The position numbers were made by a program, and so were the translations under genes. The notes beneath the pieces were generated by a model. It was given only the letters and a program-made list of their open reading frames with translations, made no database searches and had not been told where the DNA came from. Source: Bacteroidota bacterium (GTDB taxonomy: Bacteria; Bacteroidota; Ignavibacteria; OLB7). From it: a stretch of 64,000 bases of DNA. Location: contig JAFDZV010000018.1 in the NCBI GenBank assembly GCA_018266795.1, positions 122,703 to 186,702 on the forward strand, read 5' to 3'. Shown piece by piece: positions 43,097-52,885 of the stretch (the stretch's first letter is position 1; each line of letters starts with the position of its first letter).

Positions 43097-43882
43097 TCAA
43101 CCCTTGGCGGTGTTGCCGGCTTCGTTCTTCATTCCTCCGGGCGCTCCGCCGGCATTGACGTCGATGGCGGCGAGCATTGCCGCGATGCGGCGTGAGGCAC
43201 CTCCTTCGAATCCAACTTCGCCTTCGAACGTTGCCGGGTTCCTGAACGTGCCGAACACGATATCCCAGAGCGGTAGATCGCTGTAGTTGTAGGCATGGAT
43301 GCCCAACTCGTGATGCCTGCAGTGCGATTCCGGACGTTCGATGATGTATCCAAGCCACTGCGGAGTGCGAATATTCCAATGCTGGAACATCGAGTAGAAC
43401 GCGCCGATGTAGCCGGTAAGCGCTGCGGCCACGGGATCAAGCCCAAGAACCAGCACCGTAATGCCGATCGACAGAATCACTCCCATTATTACTTCGTTGG
43501 GATGCGTGAACGCCGCGCCCGAGATGTCCATGCGATTCGGGCTGTGATGCAGCTGATGAAACAGCCGCCACAGGATGTTGTAGCGGTGCTCCAACCTGTG
43601 CCATACGTAGCCGACAAGGCTGACGGCGAGGTAGCCGACGATCGCTCCTCCAACTATTCCAAGGCCCTGGAGGTTGAGCAGGCTGTGGTGCGCAATCCAC
43701 TCGTGCGGAAGGAGCAACGGAACCATGACATTGATTGTGAGAAGCACGATCACGAAGAGCACGCCGGTGGAACGCCACCATCTTACTGCCGGAAAGGTCC
43801 GTGCAGGCCAGAACTGTTCCACCAGTAGAAACAGAAGATAGGTGAGGGGGATCATGAGACCCAGTAGATCTTCAGCCGCCAT
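43097..43882 (-). CDS. Fatty acid hydroxylase / sterol desaturase family membrane protein
   Basis: 261 residues from M-A-A-E-D-L-L-G (43882), GGAG seven bases upstream. Several membrane helices flank the three histidine clusters of the di-iron family: H-R-L-E-H (about 95-99), H-Q-L-H-H (about 109-113) and, after H-W-N-I, H-C-R-H-H-E-L-G-I-H (about 186-195). Enzymes of this family hydroxylate or desaturate fatty acids, sphingoid bases, sterols or carotenoids in membranes. The family-level call is firm; the substrate is not. A lipid role next to the window's Spt-GNAT gene is possible. It is divergent from a TetR-type regulator, with two operator-like palindromes between them. Confidence 0.85.
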   Translation of the reverse strand: MAAEDLLGLMIPLTYLLFLLVEQFWPARTFPAVRWWRSTGVLFVIVLLTINVMVPLLLPHEWIAHHSLLNLQGLGIVGGAIVGYLAVSLVGYVWHRLEHRYNILWRLFHQLHHSPNRMDISGAAFTHPNEVIMGVILSIGITVLVLGLDPVAAALTGYIGAFYSMFQHWNIRTPQWLGYIIERPESHCRHHELGIHAYNYSDLPLWDIVFGTFRNPATFEGEVGFEGGASRRIAAMLAAIDVNAGGAPGGMKNEAGNTAKG

Positions 43883-43939
43883 GACAAGTCTCCACGTATT
43901 GATGATCGACACCCCGGCGATATACCGGGAACGGATGTA

Positions 43940-43985
43940 CCTTACTTTGTAAGCCGGTCGTCTCAATCTTCCTTACGGTGTAAGG
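43940..43985. promoter_or_regulatory. Two TetR-type operators between the hydroxylase gene and its divergent regulator
   Basis: CTTAC-TTT-GTAAG (43941-43953) and CCTTAC-GGT-GTAAGG (43971-43985) share the form CTTACnnnGTAAG. Their centres are 31 bases apart, three helical turns, so two dimers would sit on the same DNA face. The second site ends eight bases before the tetR start codon, and the first lies 58 bases from the hydroxylase ATG, so binding should repress both genes. Confidence 0.7.
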
Positions 43986-43992
43986 TTCGCCT

Positions 43993-44712
43993 GTGAATAC
44001 GAAGAAACCATCGAAGCCGGATGTTCGCGGACGGCGCCAGACGCTTTCGCGCGAACGTATCGCGGCCGAGGCTCTGCGGATGATCGATAGTGAAGGGCTT
44101 GAAGGATTGAACATGCGAAAGCTCGGGGCCGAACTGGGATGCGAAGCAATGTCGATCTACCATCATCTCCCGGGCAAGGCTCATCTGTTGGATGCCGTGG
44201 CTGAGCTTCTGCTTCTCGGCGTGCACGTGGCCGCGAAGGCGGAGGGGAACTGGGTTGAGCGCCTGCGGTCCACCTCACACTCCTATCGAAGCGTTGCGGT
44301 GGCTCATCCGCGGGCCTTCGTGCTATTGGCGATGCGGCGATTCAACACGCCCGGCATGCTGAGGGCGTTGAATGACATTCTTGGGATCTTCAGAGATGCC
44401 GGTTTCGATGGTGAGATGGCAACGCGGCTCTTCCGGATACTCGGAAGCTATCTCAACGGTGCGGCAATGGCGGCAATTACCGTACGTGCCCAGATCCCCG
44501 ATGCTCCCGATTCGTTGATGATCGAGAATCGTCCGGATCCGGAGCAGTTCCCGAATGTGTCGGCGGCCGCGCCATACCTGGGGGAAGCCCATCTGGAAGC
44601 GATTTTCGAGCAGGGGCTGGAGATGATGCTGGCGCAATTCGGAGCCGAGCGCCGGAAGCTGTTGCGTGCCGCACGGCCGACTGCGAAGCGCGGAACGCGC
44701 CGAAGAGGCTGA
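43993..44712 (+). CDS. TetR-family transcriptional regulator
   Basis: 239 residues with a GTG start at 43993, directly after the second palindrome. The helix-turn-helix lies at about 18-64: R-E-R-I-A-A-E-A-L-R-M-I-D-S-E-G, L-N-M-R-K-L-G-A-E-L-G, then the recognition helix A-M-S-I-Y-H-H-L-P-G-K-A-H-L-L. The C-terminal ligand-binding part (A-H-P-R-A-F-V-L-L-A, F-R-I-L-G-S-Y-L-N-G-A) is of the TetR_C type found in drug- and lipid-responsive members. Being divergent from the hydroxylase-GNAT pair, it is likely their repressor and its own. A bidirectional hairpin separates it from tatB. Confidence 0.88.
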   Translation: MNTKKPSKPDVRGRRQTLSRERIAAEALRMIDSEGLEGLNMRKLGAELGCEAMSIYHHLPGKAHLLDAVAELLLLGVHVAAKAEGNWVERLRSTSHSYRSVAVAHPRAFVLLAMRRFNTPGMLRALNDILGIFRDAGFDGEMATRLFRILGSYLNGAAMAAITVRAQIPDAPDSLMIENRPDPEQFPNVSAAAPYLGEAHLEAIFEQGLEMMLAQFGAERRKLLRAARPTAKRGTRRRG

Positions 44713-44799
44713 TCGCCGTGCCCTGTAAACAGTAGTGTGATCGTACGTGGATGGCGATGGTACGCGCCGGGCACTCAGGCGATACCTGCGTGAAACGCA

Positions 44800-44833
44800 A
44801 CGTGCCGGAAGCGAGCTTGCGCCTCCGGCACGT
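44800..44833. terminator. Bidirectional terminator between tetR and tatB
   Basis: ACGTGCCGGA (44800-44809) pairs perfectly with TCCGGCACGT (44824-44833), with a possible inner GCG/CGC. It serves two convergent genes. Confidence 0.65.
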
Positions 44834-44880
44834 CGGGAAATCGGTAAGAGCCGGGTTTGGCTGCTGTTGCACCGGCAGGT

Positions 44881-45411
44881 CTATGCCGGGGTCCTTGCTC
44901 CGTCACCTTCCGGGAAGAATCCGAGCTGACGGCCGTCTGGATGCTCCACCACTGGTGTATGGATCTGCCCGATCGTTGCATCGTCAGGTGGAAGCGGTGC
45001 GGGTTGAGAAGGCGTCTGAGGAATCGACTGGCCTGCACCATGACCTTCCACGGCAACAGGCGGGGCGATGCTGTGTGTTTCAACGGGAGGCTGCGGGTCA
45101 TGAATCGCGGCTGGATCGTGCACCACCGGAACCGGCGAGTTGAAGCTCTCCAGCGGCGCGGCGGTAACCGAGGCGATCGGGCCACGCTGCACGGTGGATT
45201 GCACCGGCGGAGCAGCGGATGCACGGCTTTGACGACGTTCCTCCTGTTGGATCGCCGTGTTGATCTGGTCTGTGAACTCCCGCTGTGCTTTCTTGAATTC
45301 GCGGATGCCGCGGCCCAGGCTCTGCGCAAGCTCCGGGAGTTTGCGCGGGCCGAATGCAATCAGCACAACGATCAGTATCAGCAGCAGTTCGCCGCTGCCA
45401 ATATCGAACAT
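44881..45411 (-). CDS. tatB: Twin-arginine translocase subunit TatB-like
   Basis: 176 residues. The N-terminal M-F-D-I-G-S-G-E-L-L-L-I with a Glu at position 8, one membrane helix, the F-G-P-R-K-L-P-E-L hinge and an amphipathic helix (G-R-G-I-R-E-F-K-K-A) define the TatA/B family. FGP and the early Glu favour TatB. The tail (about 60-176) is a Pro/Val-rich unfolded region. TatB presents twin-arginine substrates to TatC in the inner membrane; two likely substrates are encoded at 17 and 24 kb. It follows tatA by 66 bases. TatC is not in the window. Confidence 0.85.
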   Translation of the reverse strand: MFDIGSGELLLILIVVLIAFGPRKLPELAQSLGRGIREFKKAQREFTDQINTAIQQEERRQSRASAAPPVQSTVQRGPIASVTAAPLESFNSPVPVVHDPAAIHDPQPPVETHSIAPPVAVEGHGAGQSIPQTPSQPAPLPPDDATIGQIHTPVVEHPDGRQLGFFPEGDGARTPA

Positions 45412-45477
45412 GTATCAGTTCTCCTTGTGGCCAATCGGGATAACGGGATGTTGAAGTTCAGCGCTGCACGCGAGCAA

Positions 45478-45786
45478 CTAGTGGACCTCGGTCCTGCTTT
45501 CCCCTTCGGAAGGCCGCGAGTCGTAGCGGCGATCGTCGTGGCGCCGGTCATCATAACGGCGATCGTCATCGCGACGATCCTCCAGACGGCGGTCATCGTA
45601 GCGACGATCATCGGAACGATCGTAACTGCGGCGAGGCTCCGGCTCCTCCTCGAGCGACGTTGCCTTCTTGAACTCCTTGACGCCCGACCCAAGGCCACGC
45701 ATCAGTTCGGGGATCTTCTTGCCGCCGAACAGAAGCAGGAGCACGAGAATGACGACGATAATTTCGGTTGTGCCAAAGCTACCCAT
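45478..45786 (-). CDS. tatA: Twin-arginine translocase subunit TatA with a charged pentad-repeat tail
   Basis: 102 residues from M-G-S-F-G-T-T-E-I (45786), TGAGGA upstream. A single helix ([11 protein letters not shown]), F-G-G-K-K-I-P-E-L hinge and amphipathic helix [10 protein letters not shown] are standard TatA. The tail is unusual: after E-E-E-P-E-P-R-R it repeats a five-residue unit of the form D-D-R-R-[YLDH] about six times (roughly residues 54-86). This strongly charged segment is absent from ordinary TatA tails. It sits between purQ and tatB on one strand, 74 bases after purQ, and probably shares that transcript. Confidence 0.88.
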   Translation of the reverse strand: MGSFGTTEIIVVILVLLLLFGGKKIPELMRGLGSGVKEFKKATSLEEEPEPRRSYDRSDDRRYDDRRLEDRRDDDRRYDDRRHDDRRYDSRPSEGESRTEVH

Positions 45787-45860
45787 GAGAATCCTCAGGA
45801 AATTGAGTTGTGAGTCGGGCGCAGGCATTGCGCCTTCATTGAGCCGGGTACTCGGGGGGA

Positions 45861-46562
45861 CTACGCCGCAACGATTTCCAGCGAGTGTGCCAACGAACGG
45901 AAGATGCCCAAGCCATCGTGTGATCCCAGAAGGGTGGAGCAGGCGCGCTCCGGATGCGGCATCATTCCAAGAACATTCCCTTTCGCGTTGACGATCCCGG
46001 CGATGTTGAATTGCGAACCGTTAGGGTTCGCCTCGTCCGTGACGTTCCCATGATCGTCGCAGTACTGGAATACCACCCGGCCCTCCGCGTTCAATTCGGC
46101 GAGAACGTCCGGATCCGCGTGATAATTCCCTTCTCCATGAGCAATCGGAATGTGGAGCACGGCTCCGGATTCCAGATCGCCCGTGAAAATCGTCCGATTG
46201 TTCACTACGCGAATCCCGACGTGCTTCGAGATGAAGCGAAGGTCGCGATTCCGAAGGAGCGCACCCGGCAGGAGCCCCGCTTCACAGAGGATCTGGAAGC
46301 CGTTGCAGATACCGATCACAGGCCCGCCGGACTGTGCAAACTTTATCACCTCCGTCATGATCGGCGAGAATCGCGCAATTGCTCCGCAGCGCAGATAGTC
46401 GCCGTAACTGAACCCGCCGGGAAGCACGATTGCATCAACACCCTTCAGATCGTGCTCCTTGTGGAAGAGGAATACCGCTTCAACGCCAAGTTCGTGCTTC
46501 AACGCATAATATGCGTCGTGATCGCAATTGGAGCCGGGAAACACAACCACACCGATCTTCAT
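45861..46562 (-). CDS. purQ: Phosphoribosylformylglycinamidine synthase subunit PurQ
   Basis: 233 residues. The glutamine amidotransferase subunit of the three-part FGAM synthase (PurS-PurQ-PurL) in purine synthesis. N-terminal [30 protein letters not shown]; the nucleophile Cys in [12 protein letters not shown]; and the His/Glu pair in M-M-P-H-P-E-R-A, followed by the G-x-x-D-G-L-x-I-F-x-S-L end. Its ATGA overlaps the purS stop by four bases, so the two are translationally coupled. purL is not in the window. Confidence 0.95.
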   Translation of the reverse strand: MKIGVVVFPGSNCDHDAYYALKHELGVEAVFLFHKEHDLKGVDAIVLPGGFSYGDYLRCGAIARFSPIMTEVIKFAQSGGPVIGICNGFQILCEAGLLPGALLRNRDLRFISKHVGIRVVNNRTIFTGDLESGAVLHIPIAHGEGNYHADPDVLAELNAEGRVVFQYCDDHGNVTDEANPNGSQFNIAGIVNAKGNVLGMMPHPERACSTLLGSHDGLGIFRSLAHSLEIVAA

Positions 46563-46828
46563 GCGCCCGCCTCCTCGGCGATCACCTCGTGCACGGTGAC
46601 CGCAAAATCCTCCATCACGGGATTGCTCAGAACCTGCTCGGAAACTTGGCGTGCGATCTTCTGCGCTTCCTCCAGGCTCGCGGCCTCGATCTCGAACGTG
46701 ATATGCTTTCCGATGCGTACATGGCCAACGCTGTTGAATCCGAGCGAGTGCAGCGCATGTTCCACGGTCTTGCCCTGAACGTCGAGGATGGCCGGGCGCA
46801 ACGTCACATTAACTTCGGCTTTATACAT
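46559..46828 (-). CDS. purS: Phosphoribosylformylglycinamidine synthase subunit PurS
   Basis: 89 residues from [12 protein letters not shown] (46828); longer in-frame starts are not protein-like. The small beta-alpha-beta subunit bridges PurL and PurQ. Typical blocks: [20 protein letters not shown], and L-S-N-P-V-M-E-D-F. The small-subunit form shows that FGAM synthase here is the multi-protein type. The upstream stretch 46829-47007 has no gene. Confidence 0.94.
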   Translation of the reverse strand: MYKAEVNVTLRPAILDVQGKTVEHALHSLGFNSVGHVRIGKHITFEIEAASLEEAQKIARQVSEQVLSNPVMEDFAVTVHEVIAEEAGA

Positions 46829-47007
46829 GATGGAAGGATGATACCATGAGTGTTGTGCCGCTGCCGGTGTGAAATTGCGGCTGCGGGAAGAGTGCCTGAA
46901 AACGCATAACAAAAGTACGCCTTTGACGGCAGATCGTGAAACGCACGGGGAAGGCTTCGGTGACAGTGTGCTACATGAAGCCGGCGGAACAGCCCATGAA
47001 CGAATGC

Positions 47008-47034
47008 GGGCCGGCGACACGCGGTCACCGGCCC
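47008..47034 (-). terminator. Hairpin terminator after aconitase
   Basis: GGGCCGG (47008-47014) and CCGGCCC (47028-47034) with an inner GAC/GTC pair, 43 bases beyond the stop on the minus strand. Confidence 0.6.
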
Positions 47035-47076
47035 GGATGATTCAGGCCTTCACACAGCGAGGCGATCTTCGTGGGG

Positions 47077-49845
47077 CTAAATCGTGGCTGCAGCGGCCTC
47101 CGACGGTTCGCGCGAAAGAAGCTGGCGAAGAACGAATTGCAGGATGCCGCCGTGGCGGAAGTAGAGCAACTCCTGCGGTGTATCGATGCGAACGCGCGCC
47201 CTGAAGGTGATGGCCTCCCCTTCTTCAGGGGCGGCGCTTACCGTGACCATGCGCTCCGAGGGGAAGCTCTCGGCGAAGAGTGCACGCAGCCCGTCGATCG
47301 AGAAAACCTCCTGTCCTGTCAGACCGAGCGAATCTGCTGTCTGGCCGTCGACAAATTCGAGAGGAAGGACCCCCATCCCGACCAGATTGGAACGATGGAT
47401 ACGCTCGTAGCTCTCGGCAATCACCGCACGGGCGCCAAGCAGGCGCGTACCCTTCGCTGCCCAGTCGCGACTGGAACCGGAGCCGTATTCCTTGCCGGCA
47501 AGGATCAGGAGCGGCGTGTTGCCGGCCTGATATGCCATGGCCGCGTCGTAGATCGTGGTTACCTCGCCGGTCGGGAGATAGGTGGTGAAGCCACCCTCGG
47601 TGCCCGGAGCCAGCTTGTTGCGAAGGCGAATGTTTGCAAACGTTCCACGCATCATTACTTCGTGATTGCCGCGCCGGGCTCCATAGGAATTGAAGTCCTT
47701 CGGTTCCACTCCGTGAGCTATCAGATACTTGCCGGCCGGCGAATCGATCTTGATGCTACCGGCTGGCGATATGTGGTCGGTGGTGACGCTGTCGCCAAGC
47801 ATCGCAAGCACGCGCGCGCCGGCGATATCTTCCAGCTGGCTCGGCGCCGCAAGCGGCATGTCGTCGAAGTAGGGGGGATTCTTGATATAGGTGGAGTCAT
47901 CGCTCCACGCGAAGATCTCGCCCTCTGGTATATTCAGCGCGTTCCAATGCTCGTCCCCCCTGTATACCTGTGCATAGCTGTCCCGGAACATTTCGGATTG
48001 GAGCGCGGATTCAATAGTCTGCTGCACCTCGATCTGTCCCGGCCAGATATCGCGCAGGTAGACCGCGTTCCCCGAAGCGTCCGTGGCGAGCGGATCGTTC
48101 GTCAGGTCGATATCCATGCGGCCGGCAATCGCATATGCCACAACGAGCGGCGGCGACATCAGATAGTTTGCCTTTACGTCAGGGTTGATTCGGCCTTCGA
48201 AGTTTCTGTTCCCCGAGAGAACCGAACAGACCACGAGGTTGCCGGTATTCACCGCAGCCGAGATCTCGGGTGTCAGCGGGCCCGAGTTGCCGATGCATGT
48301 GGTGCATCCATATCCAACCGTCTGGAATCCGAGTTGGTTGAGATACGGCGTCAGGCCAGCCCTGTCCAGATATTCCGTCACGACCTTGGAGCCCGGAGCC
48401 AGCGAGGTCTTCACCCACGGGCGGGCGCGCAGGCCGCGCTCGGCGGCGCGCTTGGCCAGGAGGCCGGCGGCCACCATCACCGAGGGATTGGAGGTGTTGG
48501 TGCAACTGGTAATAGCGGCGATCACCACGGAGCCGTGATGCAGCCGGCAGTCCGTGTTCTGCGTGTGAACCGGAACCGCCGTTTCATCCTGCGACCAGTC
48601 GATCATCTCGCCATCTTCAATCGGATCGCTCGGTGCGCTGGGATGCAGGATCGCGCGAAGCGCATGATGGAACGAGCGCTTCGCCTCGGAGAGGAGCACC
48701 CGGTCCTGCGGACGCTTCGGTCCGGCAATACTCGGTTGAACGGTGCCGAGGTCCAATTCGAGATATTCGGAGTACTCGGCCGCAGGCGTCTCCGGTGTAT
48801 GGAACAATCCCTGTTCCTTCATATACGCTTCCACCAGAGCCACCTGTTCCTCGCTCCGTCCGGTGAACTGCAGATAGCGAAGCGTCTCCTGATCCACGGG
48901 AAAGATGCCGCACGTTGCGCCGTACTCGGGCGCCATGTTTGCGATCGTGGCGCGATCCGCCAGCGGGAGATCGGCCAGGCCCGGACCGTAGAACTCCACA
49001 AACTTGCCCACCACACCGTGGCTTCGGAGCATCTGCGTGACAACCAGAACCAGATCGGTTGCGGTGGCCCCTTCGGCCAGCTTCCCGTTGAGCTGGAAGC
49101 CGACCACCTTGGGGATCAACATCGTAACCGGCTGGCCCAGCATCGCGGCCTCCGCTTCGATGCCGCCAACGCCCCAGCCCAGCACGCCCAGGCCGTTTAC
49201 CATCGTCGTGTGCGAGTCCGTTCCCACCAGAGTGTCCGGATACGCTACCGTGTCGCCGTTCTTCTCCGCCGCGAACACCACACGCGCCAGATATTCCAGG
49301 TTCACCTGATGAACGATGCCGGTCTCCGGTGGAACCACCTTGAAGTTCTGGAATGCCTTCTGTCCCCAACGCAGGAACTGATAGCGTTCGCGGTTGCGAT
49401 CGTACTCGAGCTGCGTGTTGGTGATGAATGCCGTGTCGCTGCCGAATGCGTCCACCTGTACGGAGTGATCGATCACCAGTTCGGCCGGCTCCAGCGGATT
49501 GATCGAGGCCGGATTGCCGCCCATGCGCGCCATTGCATCGCGCATTGCCGCGAGATCCACAACGGCCGGCACACCGGTGAAGTCCTGCATCAGTGCACGT
49601 GCAGGTGTGAAGGAAATTTCCTTGCTCGGCTCGGCTGCAGGAACCCAATTCGCGAGAGCGCGGATATCATCCTGCGTCACCGAAAGGTTATCCTCTGTGC
49701 GCAACAGATTCTCGAGCAGGATGCGCAGTGAATAGGGAAGGCGGCTGGGGTTGAGACCGAAGTTGGCGAGGGCTTCGAGGCGGTAGATGGTATAGGAACG
49801 ATCACCAACCTTGAGGAGGGAACGCGCATCGAAACTGTTGAGCAT
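47077..49845 (-). CDS. acnA: Aconitate hydratase A
   Basis: 922 residues, the AcnA/IRP1 size. It interconverts citrate and isocitrate in the TCA cycle. Blocks seen: [15 protein letters not shown] near the start, [42 protein letters not shown]. The three Fe-S cysteines are in [10 protein letters not shown] and [10 protein letters not shown]. The swivel domain is in the last third ([29 protein letters not shown]). The ATG at 49845 has AAAGGAT upstream. It is single and divergent from proS. Confidence 0.95.
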   Translation of the reverse strand: MLNSFDARSLLKVGDRSYTIYRLEALANFGLNPSRLPYSLRILLENLLRTEDNLSVTQDDIRALANWVPAAEPSKEISFTPARALMQDFTGVPAVVDLAAMRDAMARMGGNPASINPLEPAELVIDHSVQVDAFGSDTAFITNTQLEYDRNRERYQFLRWGQKAFQNFKVVPPETGIVHQVNLEYLARVVFAAEKNGDTVAYPDTLVGTDSHTTMVNGLGVLGWGVGGIEAEAAMLGQPVTMLIPKVVGFQLNGKLAEGATATDLVLVVTQMLRSHGVVGKFVEFYGPGLADLPLADRATIANMAPEYGATCGIFPVDQETLRYLQFTGRSEEQVALVEAYMKEQGLFHTPETPAAEYSEYLELDLGTVQPSIAGPKRPQDRVLLSEAKRSFHHALRAILHPSAPSDPIEDGEMIDWSQDETAVPVHTQNTDCRLHHGSVVIAAITSCTNTSNPSVMVAAGLLAKRAAERGLRARPWVKTSLAPGSKVVTEYLDRAGLTPYLNQLGFQTVGYGCTTCIGNSGPLTPEISAAVNTGNLVVCSVLSGNRNFEGRINPDVKANYLMSPPLVVAYAIAGRMDIDLTNDPLATDASGNAVYLRDIWPGQIEVQQTIESALQSEMFRDSYAQVYRGDEHWNALNIPEGEIFAWSDDSTYIKNPPYFDDMPLAAPSQLEDIAGARVLAMLGDSVTTDHISPAGSIKIDSPAGKYLIAHGVEPKDFNSYGARRGNHEVMMRGTFANIRLRNKLAPGTEGGFTTYLPTGEVTTIYDAAMAYQAGNTPLLILAGKEYGSGSSRDWAAKGTRLLGARAVIAESYERIHRSNLVGMGVLPLEFVDGQTADSLGLTGQEVFSIDGLRALFAESFPSERMVTVSAAPEEGEAITFRARVRIDTPQELLYFRHGGILQFVLRQLLSREPSEAAAATI

Positions 49846-51765
<1,920 letters not shown>

Positions 51766-51776
51766 CGGGTGCGGTT

Positions 51777-51798
51777 CCGGGCACGACATCATGCCCGG
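51777..51798 (+). terminator. Hairpin terminator after proS
   Basis: CCGGGCA (51777-51783) pairs with TGCCCGG (51792-51798), starting 12 bases after the proS stop. No T run. Confidence 0.5.
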
Positions 51799-51834
51799 TC
51801 GAGGTGGAACCAAAACGCTTCTCGAAGTGTCATC

Positions 51835-52338
51835 ATGGGTGTGCCCTCTACTCTCTCATACCGGACAGGCTGTCTGGTCATCGCCGTTTGTGCGGCGATG
51901 ACCTTTGCAGCCTGCGGAGGAGACTCCGGCACAGAGCCGTTGGATCCGGCTCTGGTGGCGATGGAGCATGCCACATACGATGCGATCAACAAGGCCCGCG
52001 CCGACAGCGGATTCAGCTCGTTGATCTACGACGATTTCATCGCACAGCAGGCGCGAGACCATAGCCGGGCCATGGCCGACGGCAAGGTTCCGTTCGGCCA
52101 CGATGGATTCGCCGATCGCGTGAGCGCCATCGCCCAACATCTGCGTACTTCCGTGGCTGCCGAGAACGTGGCGTTCAACCTGGGTGTTTCCGATCCGTCG
52201 GCAACTGCCGTGAGCGATTGGCTCAACAGTCCGGGGCATCTGGCGAACATCGAAGGAGACTTCACGGCAACCGGCGTCGGCGTGGCCCGGCGTTCCGACG
52301 GCGCCTACTTCTTCACGCAGATATTCATCAAGCAATAA
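51835..52338 (+). CDS. CAP-domain (SCP/PR-1-like) lipoprotein
   Basis: 167 residues from M-G-V-P-S-T-L (51835). The signal segment ends M-T-F-A-A-C-G-G, so the Cys may carry lipid. The CAP domain follows: I-N-K-A-R-A-D-S-G, A-Q-Q-A-R-D-H-S-R-A-M, a G-H-D-G-F-A-D-R, A-A-E-N-V-A-F-N-L-G, and W-L-N-S-P-G-H-L-A-N-I. The last is the conserved second His motif of bacterial CAP proteins. CAP domains occur in exported proteins of largely unknown role. It sits 69 bases after proS, with the terminator hairpin between. Confidence 0.85.
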   Translation: MGVPSTLSYRTGCLVIAVCAAMTFAACGGDSGTEPLDPALVAMEHATYDAINKARADSGFSSLIYDDFIAQQARDHSRAMADGKVPFGHDGFADRVSAIAQHLRTSVAAENVAFNLGVSDPSATAVSDWLNSPGHLANIEGDFTATGVGVARRSDGAYFFTQIFIKQ

Positions 52339-52366
52339 CCCCATTTATCCGGGTTCCGCTCGGAGG

Positions 52367-52864
52367 ATGGTCAAATTCTCGATCATGGGTGAATCTCTAC
52401 GTATCCGCCTCGAACAATCCAAGGGTTTCGACAACGCTGCGTTGGAAGCGATGATCAACGTGATGGTGGTTGCCTGCCACTTCAACGAGTGCAACGATCG
52501 CATCTGTGCACGGTTCGGAATCACACGTTCACAGTACAATGTTCTCCGCATCCTGCGCGGCGTTCATCCGGGTGGGCATCCCCGCCAGGAAATCACCAGA
52601 CGAATGGTGGACCGCTCGCCGGACGTAACGCGGCTCATCGATCGTCTGGAGGCCACCGGCTTCGTGGAACGGGAACGCACCGATACCGACCGGCGCCTTT
52701 CCATTGCACGCATCACGCAGAAGGGGTTGGACCTCTTGGATTCCATGGATCCCGAGTTCGACCGCCTGACCCTCCGCATCGGCCAGAAACTCGACAACCA
52801 TGAATTGTTGGAGCTTTCTCGCCTTTGCGAAGCGTTGTATGCGGTGGAAAGCACTCCTGCATGA
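52367..52864 (+). CDS. MarR-family transcriptional regulator
   Basis: 165 residues from ATG 52367, but the Met seven residues later (52385, M-G-E-S-L-R) is equally plausible because GGAGG at 52362-52366 abuts the first ATG. The winged helix-turn-helix is at about 50-125: F-G-I-T-R-S-Q-Y-N-V-L-R-I-L-R-G, then H-P-R-Q-E-I-T-R-R-M-V-D-R-S-P-D-V-T-R-L-I-D-R-L-E-A-T-G-F-V-E-R-E-R and the wing D-T-D-R-R-L-S-I-A-R-I-T. Helices at both ends serve dimerisation. Targets are unknown: the neighbours (a CAP lipoprotein, a convergent helicase) give no hint. It converges on the helicase with 21 bases between stops. Confidence 0.88.
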   Translation: MVKFSIMGESLRIRLEQSKGFDNAALEAMINVMVVACHFNECNDRICARFGITRSQYNVLRILRGVHPGGHPRQEITRRMVDRSPDVTRLIDRLEATGFVERERTDTDRRLSIARITQKGLDLLDSMDPEFDRLTLRIGQKLDNHELLELSRLCEALYAVESTPA

Positions 52865-52885
52865 TTCGGCAGCCGCGAACAGCAC

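Noticed and set aside
47071..49731. An 886-codon open frame opposite aconitase.
   Set aside because: Same antisense effect; aconitase motifs are complete on the minus strand.
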